Positions 16,774-23,866 of a stretch of DNA of 23,866 nt are shown in pieces. The stretch's first letter is position 1; every line of letters starts with the position of its first letter. The DNA is from JBAXHO01 sp037138855 (lineage in GTDB: Bacteria > Patescibacteriota > Dojkabacteria > B142 > OLB20): positions 1 to 23,866 of the forward strand of contig JBAXHO010000026.1 in NCBI GenBank assembly GCA_037138855.1, written 5' to 3'. The notes below the pieces were generated by a model. It was not told where the DNA came from and made no database searches. It worked only from the letters and a program-made list of their open reading frames with translations. A program made the position numbers and the translations under genes.

Positions 16774-19347
16774 ATGTCTAGCTTCAATCCATTTGATCCT
16801 TTGGGAAAAAATGATGATCCTTTTAACAATTTTTCTAGCTATAAAGGTCCTTCAGAACGAATTGACATTACTGAACTTTTCTCTGAGCGAACCAAAGCTG
16901 CCTTGCAAAGGGCTGCAAAAATAGTAGTAGCCAAGAAACAAAAAAATATTGATAGTGAACATTTGCTTTATGCACTTGTTAATGATGGTGAAGAATTAAT
17001 TTCAAATATTTTAAAAGAACTGGATATCAAAGGCGAAGATCTTAAAACATATATCGAAAATCAACTAAGTGAAGCTAACTATGAAACCACTCAAATCGGT
17101 TTGACACCACGAGCAAAACAGATAATTCAACTGGCATTTCAGGAAGCACAAGAACTGCGTCACAATTATATTGGCACTGAACATATTCTACTCGGAATTA
17201 TCAGAGAAACCGAAGGTCTGGGAGCACAAATTCTCCGTAAATATGCCATTTCACATACCAAAGCCAGACAAGCAGTCATCAAAATTGTCGGTGAAGGTGA
17301 TAAAGAAGGGACTAAATTTAAAACACAATCCACTACTCCTGAACTGGATAAATATTCCAAAGACTTGACTGATCTAGCAATACAAGGAAAAATTGATCCG
17401 GTAGTAGGCCGTTCTGATGAAATTACTAGAATCATTGAAATTCTCTCCCGCCGTAAAAAAAATAATCCGGTTTTAATTGGTGAGCCTGGTGTGGGAAAAA
17501 CTGCTATTGTGGAAGGACTGGCAGCTAGAATCACTTCTGGTAATGTACCGGATATTTTAAAAAGTAAAAAAGTAAAGTCACTTGATCTTGGTCTTCTGGT
17601 CGCAGGTTCAAAGTTTCGTGGTGAATTTGAAGAAAGAGCAAAAAAACTAATAACTGAACTGGAAAAAACACAAAGAGAAATTATTCTATTTATCGATGAA
17701 TTGCATACCATAGTCGGATCTGGCTCGCATGAAGGAGAAATGGATTTAGCCAATATGATCAAGCCTGCCTTGGCAAGAGGTGAAATGCAAGTTATCGGGG
17801 CTACTACCTTAAATGAGTATAAAAAATACATTGAAAAAGATGCTGCTCTAGAACGCCGATTTCAACCTATCTTAGTGGAAGAACCAAATGTAGATCAAAC
17901 TATTGAAATTCTTAGAGGGATTCGTGACCGGTATGAAGCACATCACCGTATCAAGATTAGCGATGAAGCCTTGGTTTCTGCAGCTGAATTAAGTGATCGC
18001 TACATCAAAGATCGATTTTTACCGGATAAAGCCATAGATGTGATCGATGAAGCTGCGAGCAAGGTCAGGCTACGTGTCACTGCTGAGCCGGAAGAGTTAC
18101 GACAAATGAAATTAAAAATAAAAAAACTGGAAACAGAAAGAGAATCATTGACACGAGCCAACAAACTCAAAGAAGCTGCAGAATTAAAAATGGCTATTGA
18201 AAAGTTAAAAGAAAATATTAAACCACTGGAAGATGACTGGCAAAGAAAGCTAGGTACTGGTTCACCAGAAGTACTTTTTTCTGATATTTCTGAAGTAATT
18301 TCCCAAATTACTGGTGTGCCAGTAACTGATTTAAATCAAGAGGAAAAAGAACAACTCATCCATCTGGAAGAAAAATTGCATGAAAGAATTGTCGGTCAGG
18401 AAGAAGCAATTAAATTGGTATCAGAAGCAGTACGACGTGCTAGAGTGGGTTTGAAAAATCCCAATAAACCAATTGCCACTTTTATGTTTCTAGGACCTAC
18501 TGGTGTGGGTAAAACTGAACTGGCTAAAGCTTTGAGTGAAAAAATATTTGGTGATGAAGATGCAATGATCCGGCTTGATATGAGTGAGTATATGGAGCGT
18601 CATGCCGTTTCCAAACTAATTGGATCACCACCTGGCTATGTCGGCTTTGAAGAAGGCGGCCAACTCACTGAAAGAGTTCGTAGACATCCATTTTCAGTAA
18701 TTTTGCTTGATGAAATTGAAAAAGCACATCCAGATGTTTTTAACATCCTTTTGCAAATTTTCGACGATGGGCGATTAACTGACAGTAAAGGCAGACTGGT
18801 TGATTTTAAAAATACAATAATAATTGCTACTAGTAATCTTGGCTCTACAATGATGCTTGAATTACTTAATCCAAATAATCAAGACATCGAAAATACCAAT
18901 GAATTACCGGTATTTAATGATACTAAAAATATCAAAATGAAAAAGAAGATTTTAAAAAAACAAAGTCCTCCAGACTGGAAAGTGATCAAAGATAGGTTAA
19001 ACCAGGTGTTAAAAAATAATTTCCGTCCAGAATTTATCAATCGCATTGATGAAATAATTATTTTTAAAGCATTGATTCCTGAGGAGCTGGTACAAATTGT
19101 AAAATTATCGATTGCCCGAACAGCCCAGCTGCTAAAAGCACAAAAAATGTCTTTAATCTTAACTGATAAGGCTATTCAAGAATTAGCTCGACTGGGATAT
19201 GATCCACAGTTTGGTGCCAGACCAGTTAGAAGAATTATTCAAAGAAGAATTGAAAATTCGCTTTCTAATAAAATTCTTACCGGTGAGTACAAAGAAGGTG
19301 ATACAATTAAAATAGATTTTCAAGACGATTTTATATTTAGTAAATGA
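16774..19347 (+). CDS. clpC: ATP-dependent Clp protease ATP-binding subunit ClpC
   Basis: 857 residues, slightly longer than typical ClpC (about 810-850). This AAA+ unfoldase feeds damaged proteins to ClpP. Visible parts: an extra N-terminal ~30-residue Asp/Asn/Phe-rich extension; the double Clp-N repeat (about 35-175); D1 with Walker A GEPGVGKT (236-243) and Walker B ILFIDE (304-309); the UVR-type coiled middle domain (about 440-487) that separates ClpC from ClpA; D2 with Walker A GPTGVGKT (574-581), Walker B ILLDE (643-647), and sensor 2 GARPVRR (814-820). The region where ClpC usually has the VGF ClpP-binding loop (about 690-735) is longer and reads ELPVFNDTK. clpP is not in the window. 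First gene of a three-gene unit: its TGA overlaps the next ATG. CIRCE-like control is likely. Confidence 0.97.
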   Translation: MSSFNPFDPLGKNDDPFNNFSSYKGPSERIDITELFSERTKAALQRAAKIVVAKKQKNIDSEHLLYALVNDGEELISNILKELDIKGEDLKTYIENQLSEANYETTQIGLTPRAKQIIQLAFQEAQELRHNYIGTEHILLGIIRETEGLGAQILRKYAISHTKARQAVIKIVGEGDKEGTKFKTQSTTPELDKYSKDLTDLAIQGKIDPVVGRSDEITRIIEILSRRKKNNPVLIGEPGVGKTAIVEGLAARITSGNVPDILKSKKVKSLDLGLLVAGSKFRGEFEERAKKLITELEKTQREIILFIDELHTIVGSGSHEGEMDLANMIKPALARGEMQVIGATTLNEYKKYIEKDAALERRFQPILVEEPNVDQTIEILRGIRDRYEAHHRIKISDEALVSAAELSDRYIKDRFLPDKAIDVIDEAASKVRLRVTAEPEELRQMKLKIKKLETERESLTRANKLKEAAELKMAIEKLKENIKPLEDDWQRKLGTGSPEVLFSDISEVISQITGVPVTDLNQEEKEQLIHLEEKLHERIVGQEEAIKLVSEAVRRARVGLKNPNKPIATFMFLGPTGVGKTELAKALSEKIFGDEDAMIRLDMSEYMERHAVSKLIGSPPGYVGFEEGGQLTERVRRHPFSVILLDEIEKAHPDVFNILLQIFDDGRLTDSKGRLVDFKNTIIIATSNLGSTMMLELLNPNNQDIENTNELPVFNDTKNIKMKKKILKKQSPPDWKVIKDRLNQVLKNNFRPEFINRIDEIIIFKALIPEELVQIVKLSIARTAQLLKAQKMSLILTDKAIQELARLGYDPQFGARPVRRIIQRRIENSLSNKILTGEYKEGDTIKIDFQDDFIFSK

Positions 19348-20495
19348 AGATATTTGAAGTTACGACTTTCTTTCATCCAGTAGTTGGTGGTGTAGAAACA
19401 CATGTAGATAATTTAGCCAGAGAAATCCAAAATGCTGGGCATGAAGTGACTGTGCTTTGTTCTGACTCAGGTAAAAGTGGACCACGAATAAAAGATAAGA
19501 TTGATTCTATCTCAGGTATCCCAATCAGAAGATTTTTCAATTTTTTTAGTCTCAGTTATTTTCATAAATTCTATCCTGGATTGTTTTTTTATTTACTACG
19601 AAATGATTGGGACATCGTTCATGTTCATGGTTTTCGTAAAATTGAAACATATTTTGCTTTATTTGCAGCCAAAATTAAAAAAAAGAAAATTATTCTTACC
19701 ACACACAACCCTTTTCCTACTACCAGCAGATCAAGAAGGATGAAACTTTTTGTGAAACTACACGATCTCACCTTTGGTAAATTATTTACCAGATATCTGG
19801 ATAAAATAATTATTTTAGTTAATTCAGAAAAAAAAATTTTAATTAAAAATTTTCATGTCTCTGCTAAACAAATCGTTCTAATTCCCAATGGAATTTCCAA
19901 AGAATTTTTTATTGCTGGAAATAAAGAAAAATTTTTTAAAGACTGGAACATTAATAAACAAAAGTTTTCACATCTGATCGCAGCTGTAGGTAGAATTAGC
20001 TTTACAAAAGGATTTCAATATCTGAACCAGGCGATTCAAGAACATTCTGAAATTTTATTTGTTTTTGCAGGAGGAGATGATGGTTATTTAAAATATTTAA
20101 AACAAAAATTTTCTACCTTTAATAATGTTTTTTTTACAGAACGATATTTACCACAAGATAAACTAATCGATCTTTATGCTGCTAGCGATCTATTTGTTTT
20201 CCCCAGCATTCATGAACCCTTTGGCATTGTACTACTAGAAGCTCTAGCAGCAGGTATACCAGTGATTTGTAGTAATCAGGGTGGACCCAAAGAATTTATT
20301 CCTGATAATTTAGTTGAATTTATTAAGCCGGAAGTAGAGGCTAACTGGTCTAATTCTATTACCAAATTATTATCAAACCAAACTAAATTACATAAAGTGA
20401 GCAAATCAGGAAAAGTTTTTGCTTCACAATTTTTATGGGAGAAAGTAGGCATTCAAATTATTCAACAATATTCAAAATTATTACATATAAAATGA
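19344..20495 (+). CDS. GT4-family glycosyltransferase
   Basis: 383 residues, GT-B fold. The N-terminal half begins with FFHPVVGGVETHVDNLAREI (9-28) and GHEVTVLCSD, the acceptor-domain signature of GT4 enzymes. The C-terminal half has VGRISFTKGFQYL (a nucleotide-sugar binding segment) and the E-x7-E signature at Glu291/Glu299 in EPFGIVLLEALAAGIPVI. Such enzymes move a sugar from a nucleotide sugar onto lipid or polysaccharide at the inner membrane face; the actual sugar and acceptor cannot be read from the sequence. The start ATG overlaps the clpC stop (ATGA), and its own stop overlaps the RNase J start the same way, so expression should follow clpC. No other glycan genes are nearby. Confidence 0.92.
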   Translation: MKIFEVTTFFHPVVGGVETHVDNLAREIQNAGHEVTVLCSDSGKSGPRIKDKIDSISGIPIRRFFNFFSLSYFHKFYPGLFFYLLRNDWDIVHVHGFRKIETYFALFAAKIKKKKIILTTHNPFPTTSRSRRMKLFVKLHDLTFGKLFTRYLDKIIILVNSEKKILIKNFHVSAKQIVLIPNGISKEFFIAGNKEKFFKDWNINKQKFSHLIAAVGRISFTKGFQYLNQAIQEHSEILFVFAGGDDGYLKYLKQKFSTFNNVFFTERYLPQDKLIDLYAASDLFVFPSIHEPFGIVLLEALAAGIPVICSNQGGPKEFIPDNLVEFIKPEVEANWSNSITKLLSNQTKLHKVSKSGKVFASQFLWEKVGIQIIQQYSKLLHIK

Positions 20496-22171
20496 TAACA
20501 ACAAAAACAATAAAAATTATTCCCTTAGGTGGAGTAGAAGAAATCGGAATTAATTGTACGGCGATCGAATATGATCAACAAATCATTGTCATTGATGTTG
20601 GTTTAGGTTTTCCACTTAGTGATCAATATGGAGTAGATTTCATTATTCCCAATATTGATTATCTTAAAAAAAATAAAACTAAAATCGAAGGTATTATCAT
20701 TACACATGGTCATCTGGATCATATTGGCGGGCTTCCCTATGTCCTTGCTGATCTTGACTTTCCACAAGTATATGCCTCCCGGATTGCGATTGAATTAATT
20801 TCCCAAAAGCTTCAGGAATTTGAATTACTTGATAAAGTTCATTTAAATGAAGTAAATGGCGATTCGATTTTGGCATCAGGTGATTTTCAGGTACAATTTT
20901 TTAAAGTAAATCATAGTATCCCGGAAGCTATGGGTGTCATCATCAAAACGCCATTAGGAAATCTTGTCCATACCGGCGATTTTAAATTTGATAATACACC
21001 GGTAAATGAACCGGTAGCTGACTATAATCGGATTGCCGCGATCGGACAGGAAGGCGTACTGGCTTTACTTTCTGATTCTACAAATTCTTTTAAAAAAGGA
21101 ATGTCCAAGTCAGAAAGTGTAATCGCCAGTTCTTTGGAAGAAGTGATCAAAGATGCTAAAGGGAGAGTGATTGTAGCGACATTTGCCTCTTTACTTACAC
21201 GAATCCAGCAATTAATCAAGATTGCAGAAAAATATCAACGAAAAGTTTTAATTGAAGGTCGCAGTATGGATAATTCCGTGAAAATCGCCCGCAAGCTGGG
21301 ATATATCAAAGTCAATCAAGAGTTATTTCTCAACCCGAAAAATAAAATTGTCTTACCTGATAATAAAGTAATGATTTTAGCCACCGGCTCACAAGGCGAA
21401 GATATGGCTGCCCTTGCCAGGATGACTCGTGGAGAACACCGTAGCATCAAAATTCAAAAAGGTGATACTGTAATTCTCTCAGCCTCGATTATCCCCGGGA
21501 ATGACATGCTAGTACAATTTTTAGTTGATGAAATTTCTCAAAAAGGGGCGAAATTATATTATGCAGCTGATGATATGAATCTACATTCCAGTGGCCATGG
21601 TTTTCAGGAAGATCAAAAAATGATGATCAATTTTACCAAACCAAAGTATTTTATTCCTGTTCATGGTTACCAGTCTTTCCTATACAAACACGCTGAAACA
21701 GCAGAAAGTTTAGGAATTCCGGAAAAAAATATTATTATCCCCAGACGTGGTCAAATCATCGAATATGATGGAAAAGAGTTTAAAAAGGGTGCGTTGCTCG
21801 CTGTGCCACCAATACTTGTTGCAGGTAATACTGTAGGAGAAGTAGGCAGTGTGGTGATGAATGACCGACATCAGCTGGCAAATTATGGAGTGATTTCAAT
21901 TATTGTCAATATTATTCCCAAAAGCGATCAATTTGCTGCAGAAATCAAAATAATTTCCCGAGGATTTGTATATGAAAAACAAGATACGGCAATTAATGAA
22001 CAACTAGAAAAAAAGATTTATGAATTACTCAAAAATAATAAACCTCTGCTCACAAACAATCTGGAAATAAAATTAAAAGAAATTATTTTTAACAACATTC
22101 GCCGTTTTATTTTTCAAAAAACTCAAAGCGAACCATTACTGTTAATTCAAATCAATAAAATTAAGCTTTGA
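20492..22171 (+). CDS. rnj: Ribonuclease J
   Basis: 559 residues from the ATG at 20492, matching the ~555 of RNase J1. A longer frame from 20435 exists, but 20492 overlaps the upstream stop as ATGA and gives the family N-terminus (KIIPLGGVEEIGIN), so it is preferred. This metallo-beta-lactamase/beta-CASP enzyme combines endonuclease and 5'-3' exonuclease activity in mRNA decay and rRNA maturation. Zinc motif HGHLDH is at 72-77; VHTGDFKFD follows; beta-CASP features include LLSDSTNS and the GEDMAALARM segment; HSSGHG and PVHGYQSFLYKHAE come before the C-terminal domain. Its last 25 bp overlap the 3' end of the convergent HD gene, so the two transcripts can pair. Confidence 0.97.
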   Translation: MITTKTIKIIPLGGVEEIGINCTAIEYDQQIIVIDVGLGFPLSDQYGVDFIIPNIDYLKKNKTKIEGIIITHGHLDHIGGLPYVLADLDFPQVYASRIAIELISQKLQEFELLDKVHLNEVNGDSILASGDFQVQFFKVNHSIPEAMGVIIKTPLGNLVHTGDFKFDNTPVNEPVADYNRIAAIGQEGVLALLSDSTNSFKKGMSKSESVIASSLEEVIKDAKGRVIVATFASLLTRIQQLIKIAEKYQRKVLIEGRSMDNSVKIARKLGYIKVNQELFLNPKNKIVLPDNKVMILATGSQGEDMAALARMTRGEHRSIKIQKGDTVILSASIIPGNDMLVQFLVDEISQKGAKLYYAADDMNLHSSGHGFQEDQKMMINFTKPKYFIPVHGYQSFLYKHAETAESLGIPEKNIIIPRRGQIIEYDGKEFKKGALLAVPPILVAGNTVGEVGSVVMNDRHQLANYGVISIIVNIIPKSDQFAAEIKIISRGFVYEKQDTAINEQLEKKIYELLKNNKPLLTNNLEIKLKEIIFNNIRRFIFQKTQSEPLLLIQINKIKL

Positions 22172-22815
22172 AATGAGTAAACAGGTGCAAAATTTAATGT
22201 ATTCATTTCTTCCAAGATATCATTAAGTGGTTTGGCAAATTCTGCACCAATTGATTCTGCCAAGGGAATACCAAACTGTTTTAATTCTGCAAGCCAGCGA
22301 GGAATTTTTAAATAAGCCGGATGATTTGCAGCAATATTACCCCAGTCATATGCGTTATCTATAAAATCTATCACTTTCAGAATTTTCAAATCACGCGGTT
22401 TCTCAAGAAATTCTTTAAACTTTAATTTTTTTGCTGAAAATTTCTCCACAGGTGTCTCCTCTGGTTCATGAATTCTAGTAAGCTCAGCTGTATATTGCAT
22501 TACCTGATCACTAAAATACTGGGAAATTTCCGCAAGTGTCACCTGAGTATCTTCGACAGTATCATGAAGCAAAAGCGCCTGAACCATGATTGGATTAGAA
22601 ATCTGAAAATATTTTATTAAAATCAAAGCCATTCTCAAAGGATGTAATATGTATGGCTGACCACTATGGCGAATTTGTTGCACAGCACCATGAGCTGCTT
22701 TAGCAAAAAGATAAGTTTTCCAAATTAATTGCTGATCAGGATACTGGACAATGGTTTTAGAAAACAAAGCTTCCAATTCCATTAAATCTAATTGAAATAA
22801 TTTATGGAGATTCAT
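22147..22815 (-). CDS. Stand-alone HD-domain alarmone hydrolase-like protein (SpoT/MESH1-type)
   Basis: 222 residues. The sequence matches the hydrolase half of RelA/SpoT proteins without synthetase or regulatory domains, as in small alarmone hydrolases. All catalytic positions of the family are visible: His58 (SGQPYILHPL), His84-Asp85 with Glu88-Asp89 (LLLHDTVEDT), and Asp150 with Asn154 four residues later (KVIDFIDNAY). The family reaction removes the 3'-pyrophosphate from (p)ppGpp using Mn2+; NADPH is another known MESH1 substrate. The last ~60 residues are less typical. The ATG shares one base with the upstream yhaM stop (TAATG), so translation is probably coupled. Its 3' end overlaps RNase J by 25 bp. 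Specificity is inferred from motifs, not proven. Confidence 0.85.
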   Translation of the reverse strand: MNLHKLFQLDLMELEALFSKTIVQYPDQQLIWKTYLFAKAAHGAVQQIRHSGQPYILHPLRMALILIKYFQISNPIMVQALLLHDTVEDTQVTLAEISQYFSDQVMQYTAELTRIHEPEETPVEKFSAKKLKFKEFLEKPRDLKILKVIDFIDNAYDWGNIAANHPAYLKIPRWLAELKQFGIPLAESIGAEFAKPLNDILEEMNTLNFAPVYSFQSLILLI

Positions 22816-23780
22816 TACTCAAGATTACTCAACGGACTTTTATAAACACGGGCTCGAATAATATTATCCCATTCGGCAAACTCATCATTTTTCTTACCAG
22901 CTGCTTTTTTGAGAATTTTTTGAAAAATTCGTACATTTGTAGAAGTGGCATCGATGGAATGTACAATAGCTGCTTCAATAGTAGCTGGTACTACTGGACT
23001 TCCATATTCGAGCAGACCATGATGTGCCAAAATAATATGTCTAAGATTAAGTAGATGCTCTTCATCCAATATTCCTCGGGCATTTTCCAAAACAAATTCA
23101 TAACTCTTCATCAGATGTCCAATTAGATAACCTTCTTTTGTTCTTTGAACCACAGCCCCATTCACTTTCAGCTCAAGTAACTTGCCAATATCATGAAGAA
23201 TTATCCCAGCAGATACCAGATCATAATTTGCTTCCGGATAATAAGTTTTCAGAGGCTCGCAAAGATCAAGCATTTCAACAATATGTTCGAGTAACCCGCC
23301 ACGGAATGAATGATGCACGTACTCAGCTGCCGGTGCCACTTTAAGATTTTGTGCCACTGTTTCATCTGCAAAAACTTTTGCTAAAAATTCTTGTATTTGT
23401 ACATCTGTAATCGCTTTCACATATGTTTGCATTTTGTCCCAAAGTTCATCCAAATTGAATCTACTCGCTTCCATATACTCATCAAGTTGTACTTCATCCA
23501 CTGAATTTACAGCTGAAATATTGAGCTGTAATGTCCCTTTAAACTCTTCTACTCCAGCATTGATAATTACTACTCTGCCTGACTGTAAAGCTTTTTTTTC
23601 CACATTAGAAATATTATCTGACCAGATTTGTCCAGGAATGCTGCCAGTTTTATCCAGAAGAGTCACCCGGTAATATGGCTTCTTATCTTTTGTTTCCGCT
23701 AATTTTACTTCCCCGACAGCAAATGTTTCGCCACTTATTTGCATCCCCCGGGATAAGTCTTTGACATAGAGTGATTTCAT
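22815..23780 (-). CDS. yhaM: 3'-5' exoribonuclease YhaM family (OB-fold plus HD domain)
   Basis: 321 residues from the ATG at 23780, close to B. subtilis YhaM (314). A GTG at 23816 would add 12 hydrophobic residues and start inside the repeat array; the ATG gives the family N-terminus (KSLYVKDLSRGMQISGETFAV), so it is preferred. Residues about 1-95 are the OB-fold nucleic-acid-binding domain. The HD domain follows: HHSFRGGLLEHI (156-167), LHDIGK with His196-Asp197, His222 in GHLMKS, AHHGLLEYGSP (252-262), and Asp277 in HSIDAT, all family metal-site positions. It degrades RNA, and in some reports single-stranded DNA, from the 3' end. It forms a coupled pair with the HD protein downstream. Confidence 0.94.
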   Translation of the reverse strand: MKSLYVKDLSRGMQISGETFAVGEVKLAETKDKKPYYRVTLLDKTGSIPGQIWSDNISNVEKKALQSGRVVIINAGVEEFKGTLQLNISAVNSVDEVQLDEYMEASRFNLDELWDKMQTYVKAITDVQIQEFLAKVFADETVAQNLKVAPAAEYVHHSFRGGLLEHIVEMLDLCEPLKTYYPEANYDLVSAGIILHDIGKLLELKVNGAVVQRTKEGYLIGHLMKSYEFVLENARGILDEEHLLNLRHIILAHHGLLEYGSPVVPATIEAAIVHSIDATSTNVRIFQKILKKAAGKKNDEFAEWDNIIRARVYKSPLSNLE

Positions 23781-23791
23781 TGATTGAAAAG

Positions 23792-23797
23792 ATAATA
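23792..23797 (-). promoter_or_regulatory. Possible yhaM -10 box (TATTAT)
   Basis: On the minus strand TATTAT (23797-23792) lies between the terminal heptad array and the ATG at 23780. The nearest GTGATA in the array is 13 bp upstream, too short for a classical -35. This weak prediction would give an almost leaderless message. Confidence 0.25.
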
Positions 23798-23809
23798 AAT
23801 AAAAAAAAA

Positions 23810-23866
23810 GTATCACGTATCACGTATCACGTATCACGTATCACGTATCACGTATCACGTATCACG
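23810..23866 (-). repeat. Perfect heptad array at the window end (8 full units, cut off)
   Basis: GTATCAC is repeated eight times without a mismatch, plus one further base at the edge. On the minus strand this is GTGATAC, the same GATAC-core heptad as elsewhere, oriented toward yhaM. The true copy number is not visible. Confidence 0.95.

Noticed and set aside
17166..17831. 221-codon open frame on the minus strand inside clpC
   Set aside because: It lies fully within the well-supported clpC frame, its product has no recognisable domain, and the composition looks like an antisense shadow.
20435..20491. Longer RNase J start at 20435
   Set aside because: It would overlap the glycosyltransferase by 61 bp and add 19 residues not seen in the family; the ATG at 20492 gives the family N-terminus and an ATGA overlap.
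22147..22815. Truncated full-length RelA/SpoT
   Set aside because: The HD part is complete with all catalytic residues, has its own coupled start and stop, and no synthetase remnant follows; a stand-alone hydrolase fits better.
23781..23816. Longer yhaM start (GTG at 23816)
   Set aside because: It begins inside the repeat array and adds a hydrophobic stretch foreign to the family; the ATG at 23780 fits.
1..23866. Recoding of TGA as glycine or tryptophan
   Set aside because: TGA ends ssb, clpC, the glycosyltransferase, RNase J and the pcm-like gene at the expected family lengths, and none of the genes needs read-through.
1..23866. tRNA, rRNA, transposase or integrase genes
   Set aside because: I saw no cloverleaf-like sequence with the TTCGA-type T-loop in a plausible context, no rRNA-like sequence, and no mobile-element protein in any frame.

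Overview
The window is AT-rich and holds 12 protein-coding genes, no RNA genes and no recognisable transposase or CRISPR array. The gene set (RNase J, a YhaM-type exoribonuclease, ClpC with a CIRCE-like operator, a stand-alone alarmone-hydrolase-type HD protein, and very large secreted Ig-like and cell-wall-hydrolase proteins) looks Gram-positive-like. With short intergenic regions and no Shine-Dalgarno sequences, it best fits a Candidate Phyla Radiation (Patescibacteria) genome. That placement is an inference; no marker in the window proves it. TGA is used as a normal stop, so the code is not the Gracilibacteria/SR1 code.

Left part (1-8317, minus strand): a 2489-residue secreted protein (signal peptide, DNRLRE-like domain, a long chain of Ig-like domains, an internal FlgD/CHU_C-type Ig domain and a C-terminal C39-like cysteine peptidase), followed 4 bp later by a small membrane-anchored protein. 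Middle (8721-11189, plus strand): ssb and proS, each preceded by a 7-bp tandem repeat array. Next (11327-15748, minus strand): a second large-plus-small secreted pair, the large member carrying an M23 endopeptidase and a lytic-transglycosylase-like domain. Right part (16015-22171, plus strand): a pcm-like methyltransferase, then clpC, a GT4 glycosyltransferase and RNase J, the last three joined by ATGA stop/start overlaps. Right end (22147-23780, minus strand): YhaM-type exonuclease and an alarmone-hydrolase-like HD protein, coupled by a 1-base stop/start overlap. The HD gene overlaps the 3' end of RNase J tail to tail.

Two non-coding signals stand out. (1) clpC has a clear extended -10 promoter followed by a 27-bp inverted repeat with exactly the geometry of the HrcA operator CIRCE (9-N9-9), but with a symmetric base swap in both arms. 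(2) Almost every larger intergenic region carries tandem heptanucleotide repeats, mostly GATACTT-like but with at least two unrelated heptads at the same 7-bp period. They lie next to the predicted -10 boxes of ssb and proS, and the window ends inside a perfect array. A 91-bp intergenic element with a conserved hairpin is also present in two copies flanking proS.

Functionally the window combines surface and cell-wall remodelling (two secreted giants), replication and translation housekeeping (ssb, proS), protein quality control (ClpC, pcm-like) and RNA turnover or stringent response (RNase J, YhaM, alarmone-hydrolase-like protein).
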